DNA from: Pseudonocardia alaniniphila
Lineage (GTDB): Bacteria; Actinomycetota; Actinomycetes; Mycobacteriales; Pseudonocardiaceae
Reading direction: 5' to 3'
DNA length: 32,219 nt
Assembly (NCBI RefSeq): GCF_022524485.1
Contig: NZ_JAKXMK010000058.1
Span: 1 to 32,219, forward strand
Positions 13,557 through 21,761 of the stretch are shown here, piece by piece (within the stretch, counting starts at the first letter, position 1; each line of letters starts with the position of its first letter). The notes beneath the pieces are model-generated. The model saw only the letters and a program-made list of their open reading frames with translations. It was not told the origin of the DNA and did not search any database. Made by a program: the position numbers and the translations under genes.

Positions 13557-15794
13557 ATGACGATGATCGGGCAGGCACTCAACCGCGTCGACGGCCCGTT
13601 GAAGGTCTCCGGCAAGGCCACCTACGCCTACGAGCACTGGGTCGACGGCATCCAACCCCTCTACGGCTTCGTCGTCGGTGCGACGGTGGGCACCGGACGC
13701 ATCACGCGTGTCGACACTGCTCGCGCGGAGGCCGCACCGGGCGTGCACACGGTGATGACCCACCACAACACGCAGCCGCAGGGCACCCCCGACCTGGCCA
13801 TACCCTTCGAGTACTGGCGCGCATTCCCGGCGCTGAGTGGCCCCGATATTCATCACTACGGGGAGCCGGTGGCGTTCATTGTCGCCGCGACGTTCGAGCA
13901 GGCACGGGCGGCGGCGCAGCTGGTGGACGTCGAGTACGCCGGTGGGCCGGGTTCCTACGACTTCGCCGCGGCGCAAGATCAGGCGTACACCCCGGAATCG
14001 CTGATTCTCGGGATACCAGCCGATACCGCGGTGGGCGACTTCGATGCCGGGTTCGCCTCCGCCGAAGTCACGATCGACCAGCGCTACACCACGCCGTGTG
14101 TCCTCTCGCAGCCGTTGGAGCCGCAGGCGTGCCTGGTGGTGCCGCGAGGCGAGGACCTGGTCGTCTACGCCAGCGCGCAGATCGTGGATGCGGCACGCTC
14201 CTCGGTCGCCAACACCCTGCTGATGGATCCGAAACACGTCCACATCGTCTCCCCGTACATCGGTGGGGGATTCGGGTCCAAGCTGAGAATCCATTACGAG
14301 ACGATCTTGGCGGCGTTGGCCGCTCGCGCGTTGGGCCGCCCGGTCAAGGTGGCGGTGACCAGGCAGCAGGTCTTCCACCTCACCGCAGTGCGCCCCATGG
14401 CGAACCAGCGGATGCGCCTGGGTGCGGGACGCGACGGGCGGCTGGTCGCGATCGCCCACAACGTCACGATGCACACGAGCCGCCACTCGGAGTACGTCGA
14501 GCCGACGGCAACCACCACCCGCAGCCTCTACGCCGCTCCGAACCGGTCGACGAGCCACCGCATGGTGCCGCTGGATCTGGTGCGCGGCGAGGACGTCCGC
14601 GCACCAGGGGAGGCGCCGGGCATGCTCGCCGTCGAATCGGCGATGGACGAGCTGGCCCACGAGCTGGGGATGGATCCGGTGGAGCTGCGGATCCTCAACG
14701 AGCCGAAGGTCGATCCCGAGCGCGGCGTGCCCTACAGCGAGCGGAAGCTGGTGGAGTGCCTGCGTGAAGGCGCTCGCCTGTTCGGCTGGGAGCGCCGCAA
14801 CGCCGAGCCCGCGAGCATGCGCGACGGCCGATGGCTGGTCGGCTACGGCATGGCCTCGGCCATCCGCGTCCATCTGCAGGCGGAGACGAAGGTGCTGGTG
14901 CGGCTGGGGCCCGACGGTGCCGCCGTCGTCCGGACGGATATGACGGACATCGGCACGGGGACCTACACGATCCTGACCCAGGTGGCGGCCGACGGACTCG
15001 GACTGCCTCCCGATCGCGTGCGGGTCGAACTCGGGCGCTCCGAGTTCCCCCTCAGCGCGGGATCGGGCGGGTCCTGGGGTGCCGCGAACACCAGCACGGC
15101 GGTCCATCGCGCGTGCGCGGCCCTGCGCGAGAAGGTACTGGCCACGGCGTGCGGCGACGCACGGTCCGCGCTGCACGGACGGGACGCCGCGGACGCGGTG
15201 TTCGCGGACGGGAGCGTCAGCATCGACGGCGCCTCCGAGTCGCTGAGCGACATCGTCGCGCGCGACCACCCCGAGGGCGTGGAGGCGGAGGGCGAGATCC
15301 TCGGCATGTCCGACGAGCCCAACTACCGGGACTACGCGATCCACACCTACGGGGCCCATTTCGTCGAGCTGGGCGTGGATGCCGACACCGCCGAGATTCG
15401 TCTCCGGCGGATGTTGGGGGTGTTCTCGGCTGGTCGCGCGCTCAATGCGAAGACGGCGCGTTCACAGCTGATCGGCGGGATGATCTGGGGGGTGAGCGCG
15501 GCGCTGGACGAGGAGCTCGTGATCGACCAGGACACCGGCGGGTTCGTCAGCCGTGACCTCGCGCAGTATCTGCTGCCCGTCCACGCCGACATTCCCGATC
15601 TCGACGCCGTCCTGCTGGAGGGCTTCGACGACAAGGCGAACGTGCTCGGGGCGAAGGGCATCGGAGAGCTGGGTATCTGCGGGGCCGGCGCCGCGGTGGC
15701 CAATGCCGTGTTCAACGCCACCGGAGTCCGGGTGCGCGACTTCCCGATCACGCTCGAGAAGGTGCTGCCCGGGCTTCCACCCATGGACGACTGA
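13557..15794 (+). CDS. Molybdenum hydroxylase, molybdopterin-binding catalytic subunit (PaoC/YagR type)
   Basis: This 745-aa catalytic subunit hydroxylates an aldehyde or N-heterocycle using water. The order is an N-terminal a/b hammerhead domain (MTMIGQALNRVDGPLKVSGK), the cofactor loop YIGGGFGSKL, then MRLGAGRDGRL. Later come VRAPGEAPGM, the cofactor-binding SAGSGGSWGAANTSTA and the catalytic Glu, E704, in GAKGIGELGI. All key elements are present. ATG 13557 lies 7 bases after the paoB-like stop, and a second ATG two codons on is possible. No dedicated cofactor-insertion chaperone (XdhC/PaoD family) follows, because a strong hairpin ends the operon. An aldehyde oxidoreductase function is the default, but a heteroaromatic hydroxylase cannot be excluded. 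Confidence 0.93.
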   Translation: MTMIGQALNRVDGPLKVSGKATYAYEHWVDGIQPLYGFVVGATVGTGRITRVDTARAEAAPGVHTVMTHHNTQPQGTPDLAIPFEYWRAFPALSGPDIHHYGEPVAFIVAATFEQARAAAQLVDVEYAGGPGSYDFAAAQDQAYTPESLILGIPADTAVGDFDAGFASAEVTIDQRYTTPCVLSQPLEPQACLVVPRGEDLVVYASAQIVDAARSSVANTLLMDPKHVHIVSPYIGGGFGSKLRIHYETILAALAARALGRPVKVAVTRQQVFHLTAVRPMANQRMRLGAGRDGRLVAIAHNVTMHTSRHSEYVEPTATTTRSLYAAPNRSTSHRMVPLDLVRGEDVRAPGEAPGMLAVESAMDELAHELGMDPVELRILNEPKVDPERGVPYSERKLVECLREGARLFGWERRNAEPASMRDGRWLVGYGMASAIRVHLQAETKVLVRLGPDGAAVVRTDMTDIGTGTYTILTQVAADGLGLPPDRVRVELGRSEFPLSAGSGGSWGAANTSTAVHRACAALREKVLATACGDARSALHGRDAADAVFADGSVSIDGASESLSDIVARDHPEGVEAEGEILGMSDEPNYRDYAIHTYGAHFVELGVDADTAEIRLRRMLGVFSAGRALNAKTARSQLIGGMIWGVSAALDEELVIDQDTGGFVSRDLAQYLLPVHADIPDLDAVLLEGFDDKANVLGAKGIGELGICGAGAAVANAVFNATGVRVRDFPITLEKVLPGLPPMDD

Positions 15795-15812
15795 CCAGCC
15801 AGGCTGATCACC

Positions 15813-15851
15813 CCACGGTCCGATGAGGCCTCGTGCCTCGTCGGACCGTGG
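15813..15851 (+). terminator. Strong hairpin ending the molybdenum hydroxylase operon
   Basis: The arms at 15813-15829 (CCACGGTCCGATGAGGC) and 15835-15851 pair over 17 positions with one G-U wobble around a 5-base loop, 18 bases after the stop codon. No T-tract follows, as is common for actinomycete terminators. Confidence 0.75.
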
Positions 15852-15910
15852 CGTCGTCACGCGCGCCCGGCAGCGGGCGTGCCTGCGCGCCAGGATCGTT
15901 AACAATTTCG

Positions 15911-15939
15911 TTGACCACACTTCGGACAACATGGTTAGC
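15911..15939 (+). promoter_or_regulatory. Candidate promoter of the Rieske oxygenase gene
   Basis: TTGACC (15911-15916) and GTTAGC (15934-15939) are 17 bases apart in an AT-richer patch. GTTGACC (15910-15916) has an inverted partner GGTCAAC (15943-15949), so a regulator could bridge the promoter. The remaining 170 bases to the start codon would be leader. No gene is evident in 15852-16117. Confidence 0.45.
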
Positions 15940-16117
15940 TCGGGTCAACCGTTCATGGGCGACTGAGGGCCACGAGGGCCGGCAGGAGGCGCGGGGGATG
16001 AACTGCACGAGCGCCTGCCGGGCCACGAACGCCCCGTGATCGCCGGCGTCGAGGACCAACTCCGCCGAGACGGGGACCGGACGACCTTGTCGTAGCCCAC
16101 ACCGAAAGGGGATGACG

Positions 16118-17467
16118 ATGCTGTCAACCGAGGACAACGAGCTACTGACCCGGGTCGGGCCGGGCACTCCCATGGGTGAGCTGTTGCGCCGTTACTGGAC
16201 GCCGGCTCTGCTGGTCAGCGAGGTTCCCGCGCCGGACAGTGACCCTGTGCGCGTGCGGTTGCTCGGTGAGGACCTCGTGGCGTTCCGCGACACGAACGGC
16301 CGGGTCGGCCTGGTGCAGGAGAACTGCCCGCACCGCGGTGCGTCCCTCTACTTCGGACGCAACGAGGAGTGCGGGCTGCGTTGCCCGTATCACGGGTGGA
16401 AGTTCGACGCCGACGGCGCGTGCACGGACATGCCGAGCGAGCCGCCCACGAGCGTGTTCAAGGACAAGGTCCGGATCACGGCCTACCCGACGCACGAGTC
16501 GGGCGGGATCGTGTGGACCTACATGGGCCCGGCCGACACGATGACGCCGTTCCGCGACTTCGGCACCGACAGCCTCGAGCCCGAGCACGTGCAGGCCACG
16601 AAGATGCACTCGACATGCAACTGGGTGCAGGCGATGGAGGGCAACCTCGACACCTCCCACATCTCCTGGCTGCACCAGTTCAACGGCGTCGACGACATCC
16701 CCGACGACGGCAGCGACAAGCCCGGCTACCCCTCCAACCCGATGTCGTGGAAGTTCTGGCGCCACGACCGCGCGCCGCGCCTGGAGGTCGAGGACACCTG
16801 GTACGGCTTCAAGTACGTCGGCATCCGGGAGACGCCGGGCGGGCACACGCACGTGCGGATGAGCGCGTTCTGCTACCCGTACCACACGGTGATCGCCACC
16901 GTGCCGCTCGGCGTCCGACACGGCATCTTCGTGCCGGTCGACGACCACAACACCCACCGCTACCTCCTCAACACCCGCCCGCTCGACAACTCCCGTGGCG
17001 TAGGTGGGGCGCCGCTGTTCTCGGTGGCGCCGTTCAAGCTCGCCCGGGCCGAGGTGGGCGGCAACGGTGTGATCCATCGCGAGTACACGGCCGAGAACGA
17101 CTACGGGATCGACCGCGAGGAGCAGCGCAACCTCACGTTCTCCGGTGTGGCGGAGTTCGTGAGCCAGGACCTGATGGTCACCGAGTCGATGGGCCCGATC
17201 TACGACCGCAGCCAGGAGCGGCTGGGCACCTCCGACAAGGCGATCATCCGGATGCGCCGGCTGCTGATGGCCGCTGCCAAGAGCGTGGCCGATGGTGGTG
17301 AAGCGCCCGCGACGTCGGCGGAGCACAACTACTTCGAGGTCCGATCTGCGGAGAAGATTCTCGAGGACGGCGAGGACTGGCGCGAACTCGGCACCGATGC
17401 CGACCCGCTGGTGCGGGAGATGGACGTCCACGGGGTCCGCGACCGCACCCCCATCGCCGGCTCCTGA
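16118..17467 (+). CDS. Rieske non-heme iron aromatic ring-hydroxylating oxygenase, alpha subunit
   Basis: This 449-aa protein matches the phthalate-4,5-dioxygenase-like group. The Rieske [2Fe-2S] ligands are C70, H72, C89 and H92 in NCPHRGASL and RCPYHGWKFD. The mononuclear iron site is in GNLDTSHISWLH with D178 (bridging) and H181 and H186 (ligands). Such enzymes perform O2-dependent hydroxylation, dihydroxylation or O- or N-demethylation. AAAGGGG (16105-16111) directly abuts the first ATG at 16112, leaving no spacing, whereas ATG 16118 is 6 bases away. The latter is therefore the better start. No reductase or ferredoxin gene is adjacent, so electrons must come from a partner encoded elsewhere. 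Its position next to the molybdenum hydroxylase and a substrate-binding protein suggests a shared catabolic purpose. Confidence 0.93.
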   Translation: MLSTEDNELLTRVGPGTPMGELLRRYWTPALLVSEVPAPDSDPVRVRLLGEDLVAFRDTNGRVGLVQENCPHRGASLYFGRNEECGLRCPYHGWKFDADGACTDMPSEPPTSVFKDKVRITAYPTHESGGIVWTYMGPADTMTPFRDFGTDSLEPEHVQATKMHSTCNWVQAMEGNLDTSHISWLHQFNGVDDIPDDGSDKPGYPSNPMSWKFWRHDRAPRLEVEDTWYGFKYVGIRETPGGHTHVRMSAFCYPYHTVIATVPLGVRHGIFVPVDDHNTHRYLLNTRPLDNSRGVGGAPLFSVAPFKLARAEVGGNGVIHREYTAENDYGIDREEQRNLTFSGVAEFVSQDLMVTESMGPIYDRSQERLGTSDKAIIRMRRLLMAAAKSVADGGEAPATSAEHNYFEVRSAEKILEDGEDWRELGTDADPLVREMDVHGVRDRTPIAGS

Positions 17468-17603
17468 TCGTCCGCGGCCGACGTCCCGGGCGTAGGCCCG
17501 TCCCCGGCCCGGTTGGCCTCGCCCGGGTGCGCACGTCGTCCTACCCGCAGCGTGGCGGGGTCGCTCGACAGCCCGCTGCCTCCACACGATCAGGAGGAGC
17601 GCA

Positions 17604-19214
17604 GTGATACCGATTCCTCGGCGGCGGGCTCTCGTCGTCCTCGCGGCGGGCGGGTTGGCCGTGCTGACGGCCTCGTGCGGCGCGGGGCAGGGGCCGGCCG
17701 CCGCCGGACGCCCTCCACTGGAGGCGGTGAATCCCTACGGAGGAGACCTCGCGGCCGAAGGCGAACCACGCCGAGGTGGAACGCTTCTTCTGGGGATGAC
17801 CAGCGAGATCAGCAGCTTCGATCCGACCGTCTACAACGGCAACGTGGCAGCGACGGCCGTGTACGACTCGCTGATGCGGATGACGCCCGGTGGCGGGGTG
17901 GAGCCCTACCTGGCGGAGTCGATGGAGAGCCGCGATGGCGGCACGACGTGGCGCATGGGGCTGCGGTCCGGGGTGAGGTTCCAGGACGGCACGGCTTTCG
18001 ACGCGAACGCGGTGGTGGTCAACGTCCAACGGCACATCGACACCGCGTCGTCGCCTGCGCACGCGGGCGCGAGCATGATCACGTCGATGCGCGCGGTGGA
18101 CCCACTCACCGTGGAGTTCGTGCTCGCGCAACCGATGGGCGAGTTTGCCACCCTCTTCGCACTGCCGTTCACGGACGGCACGCTGGGGATGGTGATCTCG
18201 CCGGCAGCGCTCGCGAAGTACGGCGCGGACATCGGCCGCAATCCGGTGGGCGCGGGGCCGTTCAGGTTCGTCGAGTGGGTTCCCGACTCGAAGAGCGTGT
18301 TCGCCCGCAACGACGACTACTGGCAGCAGGGGATGCCCTATCTCGACGGCCTGGAGTTCCGGCCGCTGCCGGACACGGAGTCGCGGTACGCGTCGATTGC
18401 CAACGGCGATGTGGACGTCATCTTCGCCGGCTACAACCAGGAACTGGTCCGCGGCCTCGACGACCCGAACCTGGAGGTCTACTTCGGGCCCGGCGACGGC
18501 GGGGAGTTCCTGCGATACAACTTCGCGAAGCCCCCGTTCGACGACCGCCGGATGCGTGAAGCGATCATCCGTTCAATCAATCTCGATGCCCTCGGAGCGA
18601 GTCAGTACAACGGGCGGCTCATTCCCGCGAAGAGCTTGTTCGGCGACAGCAGCCCGTACCACACGCAGGCGGCCACGGACGCGTGGCCACAGTACGATCC
18701 GGAGCGGGCCAGGCAACTCATCGAGGACTACCGGTCCTCGGGTGGGAACCCCGCATTCACCTTCACCACCACCAACAGCCGGGTCGCGTTCGCCGAGTTC
18801 GTCCAGGCGCAGATGGCGGCGGTCGGGATCACGATCGAGACCCAGTTCTACGACATCGCGCAGTTCACCTCCGCCATTGCGCAGAGCGGCAATTTCCAGC
18901 TCACGACGTGGGTCGGCGAGGTCAACTCGACCTACCCCGGTGTTTCCAGGCTGCTGAGCACCGGTGGCAGCGGGAACCACGGAAAATACTCGAACCCCGA
19001 GGTCGATCGGCTGCTCGACCAGGCCGTGGTCACCACGGACGACGCCGAGCGGACCACGCTCTATCAGCAGGTCGAGTTGCTGTCCGGCCAGGACCTCGCG
19101 GTCGCCTGGTTCAGCCGCAGCTACCGATCCACCATCACCCGTCGCGAGGTCAACGGCATGGACCGGTACCAGGCCGGAACCATGTGGTACGCCACCACCT
19201 GGCTCGATCGGTGA
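17604..19214 (+). CDS. Family-5 (peptide/nickel-type) ABC transporter substrate-binding lipoprotein
   Basis: This 536-aa protein has a signal sequence starting MIPIPRRRALVVLAAGG and lipobox LTASC (Cys25). It is followed by the family-5 opening RRGGTLLLGMTSEISSFDPT, and later NPVGAGPFRFVEW, VFARNDDYWQ and YNFAKPPFDDRRMREAI. Family members bind oligopeptides, nickel chelates, opines or aromatic and sugar ligands outside the membrane. GTG 17604 has GGAGGAG five bases upstream. The RRR near the N-terminus could direct Tat export. No permease or ATPase lies in the window, so it is a second orphan binding protein. Its position between Rieske and flavin genes suggests that it captures a substrate for this island. 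Confidence 0.92.
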   Translation: MIPIPRRRALVVLAAGGLAVLTASCGAGQGPAAAGRPPLEAVNPYGGDLAAEGEPRRGGTLLLGMTSEISSFDPTVYNGNVAATAVYDSLMRMTPGGGVEPYLAESMESRDGGTTWRMGLRSGVRFQDGTAFDANAVVVNVQRHIDTASSPAHAGASMITSMRAVDPLTVEFVLAQPMGEFATLFALPFTDGTLGMVISPAALAKYGADIGRNPVGAGPFRFVEWVPDSKSVFARNDDYWQQGMPYLDGLEFRPLPDTESRYASIANGDVDVIFAGYNQELVRGLDDPNLEVYFGPGDGGEFLRYNFAKPPFDDRRMREAIIRSINLDALGASQYNGRLIPAKSLFGDSSPYHTQAATDAWPQYDPERARQLIEDYRSSGGNPAFTFTTTNSRVAFAEFVQAQMAAVGITIETQFYDIAQFTSAIAQSGNFQLTTWVGEVNSTYPGVSRLLSTGGSGNHGKYSNPEVDRLLDQAVVTTDDAERTTLYQQVELLSGQDLAVAWFSRSYRSTITRREVNGMDRYQAGTMWYATTWLDR

Positions 19215-19273
19215 CCGCTCAGTCCGGCGTCCCCTCGACAGTGCACGATCACAACCAGGAAAGGAAACGATTC

Positions 19274-19717
19274 ATGGCAACGGAGTCGGGCATCGCGCTC
19301 ACCGGTGAGATCGCCGAACGCATCAACAGTGCCCTGGAGAACCGCAAGCCGCTCACGGTCAGCTATGTGGGCCTCGACAATCGCCCGCACATGTCCCTGC
19401 GCGGGTCCGTTCACGTGCACGCGGTTGATCAGCTCGCGATCTGGGTGCGGCACAGCCAGGGAGGGATCGTGGATGCGATCGGCTCCAATCCCGCGATCGG
19501 GCTGCTCTATCGCGATGCGGACTCCCGTACGACCTATGTCGTCAGTGGACGTGCCCGTGTCGCCGGCGACGAGAGCATCCGGCGCGCTGTCTTCGATGCC
19601 AGCCCGAAGGTGGAGCAGGACCACGATCCCGAGCGGCTCGGGGTCGCCGTCCTGATCGATGTCGACGAGGTCAAGGGCGGCACCGTCGGCGGCACGCAGG
19701 TCTCGATGACGCGATGA
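19274..19717 (+). CDS. Pyridoxamine-5'-phosphate-oxidase-like split-barrel protein
   Basis: This 147-aa protein has the FMN-binding split-barrel pattern: helix IAERINSALENRKPLTVSY, then strand VGLDNRPHMSLRGSVHVH, IWVRHSQGGIVDAI and NPAIGLLYRDADSRTTYVVS. It ends in a PPOX-like GRARVAGDE segment. Relatives bind FMN, F420 or heme and reduce or oxidise small molecules. AGGAAAGGAAA precedes ATG 19274. It follows the binding-protein gene by 59 bases, so co-transcription is likely. It might serve as flavin reductase for the monooxygenase-like gene downstream, but nothing in the sequence proves this. Confidence 0.82.
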   Translation: MATESGIALTGEIAERINSALENRKPLTVSYVGLDNRPHMSLRGSVHVHAVDQLAIWVRHSQGGIVDAIGSNPAIGLLYRDADSRTTYVVSGRARVAGDESIRRAVFDASPKVEQDHDPERLGVAVLIDVDEVKGGTVGGTQVSMTR

Positions 19718-19780
19718 CCCGCACTGGTTGAGATTGCTGCTCGCGCATCCGGCTCACCGGGTCGTCGTATCCGGATGATC

Positions 19781-19825
19781 GGCCGCCGCGGATCGACTAC
19801 TCCGCGGCGGCCACCGCCGGTGGCC
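19781..19825. terminator. Overlapping alternative hairpins after the PPOX gene
   Basis: GGCCGCCGCGG (19781-19791) pairs perfectly with CCGCGGCGGCC (19802-19812) over a 10-base loop. GGCCACC (19809-19815) pairs with GGTGGCC (19819-19825). The two stems share bases 19809-19812, so only one can form fully at a time. A run of eight C follows. This is probably a terminator. The rest of 19718-20018 holds no gene. Confidence 0.6.
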
Positions 19826-20018
19826 CCCCCCGAGAATATGATCAGCGTTTCGTCCGAAATGCGCACGACTGAGCGTTCGGTGCGATTCTGATTCATATAT
19901 GTTACGCCCTGGTTTCTGTGAACGCCGCCGAGGTCTGTGGTTCACTGGACGCGGTCCGGACCGGCTGCGGCCGGTTTCTGGTGCCGCGCTACGGGGGTGC
20001 TTTCGGGTGGTTCGAGCC

Positions 20019-21239
20019 ATGAATGATGCCGTCTTGGAATGCGATAATCTCAACGATCCGCGCGAACGGGCCGAACTTCGCTCGGCGGCCCGGGAATTAG
20101 TGCCGCTGCTCCGTTCCCATGCGGCGGAAACCGAGCGACTGCGCGACCTGGCTCCTGCGGTCGACGCGGCCCTGCGTGCGGGGGGTTTCTACACGCTCAC
20201 GGCGCCGCGGAAGTTCGGTGGCCGCGAAGCCGGCGTGCGCACCATCATCGAGGTGTACTCGGAACTCGGCCGCGGCTGCGGTTCGAGCGCATGGGTGGGG
20301 AAGATCCACTGCGGTGCCGCGCACATGGCGTCGCTGTTCTGCGACGAGGCCAGGCAAGACGTCTGGGGGGAGGACGGCAGTGCTGTCGTGAGTGCGAGCC
20401 TCAACGGGTCCGCATCCAATACGGCGCACGCCGTTCCGGGTGGCTTCACGATCAGTGGCGAATGGCGTTACGCCTCGGGTGTCCACCAGGCGCAGTGGCT
20501 GGTGTGCAAGTTGGCCGTCGAGCAGGAGGGCTCCGGCGAGCAGGATCTCCGACTCGCCCTGATCCCGGCGTCCGAGGTCTCGATCGTGAACACCTGGGAC
20601 ATGGCGGGCATGGAAGGCACAGGCAGCGACAGCTTCACGGTTCGCGATCTCTTCGTACCGGCCCACCGCACCCTTCCGCTGGCATCGGCGATGGATGACT
20701 CGCTGCGTTCCCGGGACGACCTGGAGAGCGTCTACCGCGCGTCCGTGCCGTCGATGCTCGGGCTGTCGGTCGCAGGTCCGGTCATCGGGATGGCTCGTGG
20801 CGCACTGGAGCACGTCATGTCGATGCTGGCGCAAGGCAGGCCGGTGACCGGATCGACCTACACCAACGCCATCGACTTCCCGAGTGTCCAGCTGGCCGTT
20901 GCGGACGTCGCTTCGCTCATCGACACGGCCGAGCTGCACGCCTACCGCGCCGCCGACGACATCGAGGCCGCGTCGCTTCGCGGTGATCACCTGGACGTGG
21001 CCGCTCGTGCCCGGATCAGGATGGATACGGGTGTCGTCATGCTCCGATGCCGGGAGGCGGTCGAACGGCTTCTCGATCTGGGCGGGACGTCGGCCTTCGC
21101 GCGCAGCAACGCTCTGCAGAGGTACTGGCGCGACGTCTCCACTGCCACCAGGCACGCGTTGGTGTCGCCGTCGCTGAACAGGGAGATCTACGGGCGGGCG
21201 CTCCTCGGCATCACCGAACAGCACGTCCCGATCGTCTAG
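20019..21239 (+). CDS. Acyl-CoA-dehydrogenase-fold flavoprotein, probably a flavin-dependent monooxygenase
   Basis: This 406-aa protein has the all-alpha N-terminal domain (LRDLAPAVDAALRAGGFYTL, FGGREAGVRT), GRGCGSSAWVGKIHCGAAHM, and a middle beta domain (GGFTISGEWRYASGVHQAQW, FVPAHRT). A C-terminal four-helix domain with ARIRMDTGVV and ATRHALVSPSLNREI completes it. The GGFTISG-W-xxSG pattern and lack of an obvious catalytic Glu place it closer to the HsaA/DszC-like oxygenases than to true acyl-CoA dehydrogenases. Such enzymes use reduced flavin from a partner reductase. ATG 20019 gives a family-like start. The in-frame ATG at 19899 would add 40 atypical residues. The ribosome site is weak (GGGTGG). 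Confidence 0.85.
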   Translation: MNDAVLECDNLNDPRERAELRSAARELVPLLRSHAAETERLRDLAPAVDAALRAGGFYTLTAPRKFGGREAGVRTIIEVYSELGRGCGSSAWVGKIHCGAAHMASLFCDEARQDVWGEDGSAVVSASLNGSASNTAHAVPGGFTISGEWRYASGVHQAQWLVCKLAVEQEGSGEQDLRLALIPASEVSIVNTWDMAGMEGTGSDSFTVRDLFVPAHRTLPLASAMDDSLRSRDDLESVYRASVPSMLGLSVAGPVIGMARGALEHVMSMLAQGRPVTGSTYTNAIDFPSVQLAVADVASLIDTAELHAYRAADDIEAASLRGDHLDVAARARIRMDTGVVMLRCREAVERLLDLGGTSAFARSNALQRYWRDVSTATRHALVSPSLNREIYGRALLGITEQHVPIV

Positions 21240-21241
21240 CC

Positions 21242-21258
21242 GGTGTCAGATTGACACC
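21242..21258. promoter_or_regulatory. MarR operator 1
   Basis: GGTGTCA-GAT-TGACACC is a perfect 17-base interrupted palindrome just after the preceding stop. It repeats with one change at 21262-21278, exactly 20 bases (two helical turns) on. The segment also contains TTGACA (21251-21256), usable as a -35 box. Confidence 0.7.
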
Positions 21259-21261
21259 AGC

Positions 21262-21278
21262 GGTGCCAATCTGACACC
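21262..21278. promoter_or_regulatory. MarR operator 2
   Basis: GGTGCCA-ATC-TGACACC is the second 17-base site and ends 9 bases before the marR ATG. Together with operator 1 it forms a larger inverted repeat with 13-base arms (21241-21253 and 21267-21279). Confidence 0.7.
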
Positions 21279-21287
21279 GTTGGTTCC

Positions 21288-21761
21288 ATGACTGCCGACG
21301 CTCGCCAGCTCTACGCGGTGCTTCGCTACGTCCGGCCGTTGCACCTGCTGTCGGCCAGGGCGGTCACCGCTGCGCTCGCCGACGAGCAGATCACGATGGG
21401 CGTGCGCGCACTGCTGGAGACCATCGACGTCGGGGGCGCCGCCCCGGTTCCGGCGATCGGTCGCACGCTGTCGATGCCGCGGCAGGTGATCCAGCGCCTC
21501 GTCGACCAGGCGCTGGCGCTGGGCCTCGTGGCCACCGGGCCGAACCCCGCGCACAAGCGGTCGCCGCTCGTCAGGCTCACCGAAGCCGGGCGTGCGGCGT
21601 TCGAGCGCATCCACGAGGCGGAGCTGCGCGATCTCGCCTCGATCGCGGCCGGGCTCGACCCGGAAGACATCGTCGCGGCCGTTCGCGTGCTCGACGCGCT
21701 CACCACCGGTGTCACCCGGTTGACCAGCGACATCCCCCCGATCAGCGAGGAGTTGTCATGA
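21288..21761 (+). CDS. MarR-family transcription regulator
   Basis: This 157-aa winged-helix protein has N-terminal dimerisation helices (RQLYAVLRYVRPLHLLSARA). The DNA-binding region follows at about residues 55-100 (VPAIGRTLSMPRQVIQRLVD, ALALGLVATGPNP, RSPLVRLTEAGRAAFERI), then a long C-terminal helix. MarR proteins usually repress their own operon and release DNA when bound by phenolic or other small ligands. Two near-identical palindromes lie directly upstream, so autoregulation is strongly suggested. The next gene's ATG overlaps the stop (ATGA), making the hydrolase part of the same unit. No clear ribosome site is visible, because the space before the ATG is mostly occupied by the operators. 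Confidence 0.9.
   Translation: MTADARQLYAVLRYVRPLHLLSARAVTAALADEQITMGVRALLETIDVGGAAPVPAIGRTLSMPRQVIQRLVDQALALGLVATGPNPAHKRSPLVRLTEAGRAAFERIHEAELRDLASIAAGLDPEDIVAAVRVLDALTTGVTRLTSDIPPISEELS

Noticed and set aside
13485..15359. 624-aa minus-strand open frame across the molybdenum subunit
   Set aside because: Shadow of the catalytic subunit, with no ribosome site and no recognisable motif.
15808..16173. 121-aa minus-strand frame in the gap before the Rieske gene
   Set aside because: A few phrases look protein-like, but it runs through the terminator hairpin and the Rieske promoter and start, and it has no clear ribosome site.
19834..19887. 17-codon frame starting ATGATCAGCG before the monooxygenase
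   Set aside because: No ribosome site and too short to support as a leader peptide.
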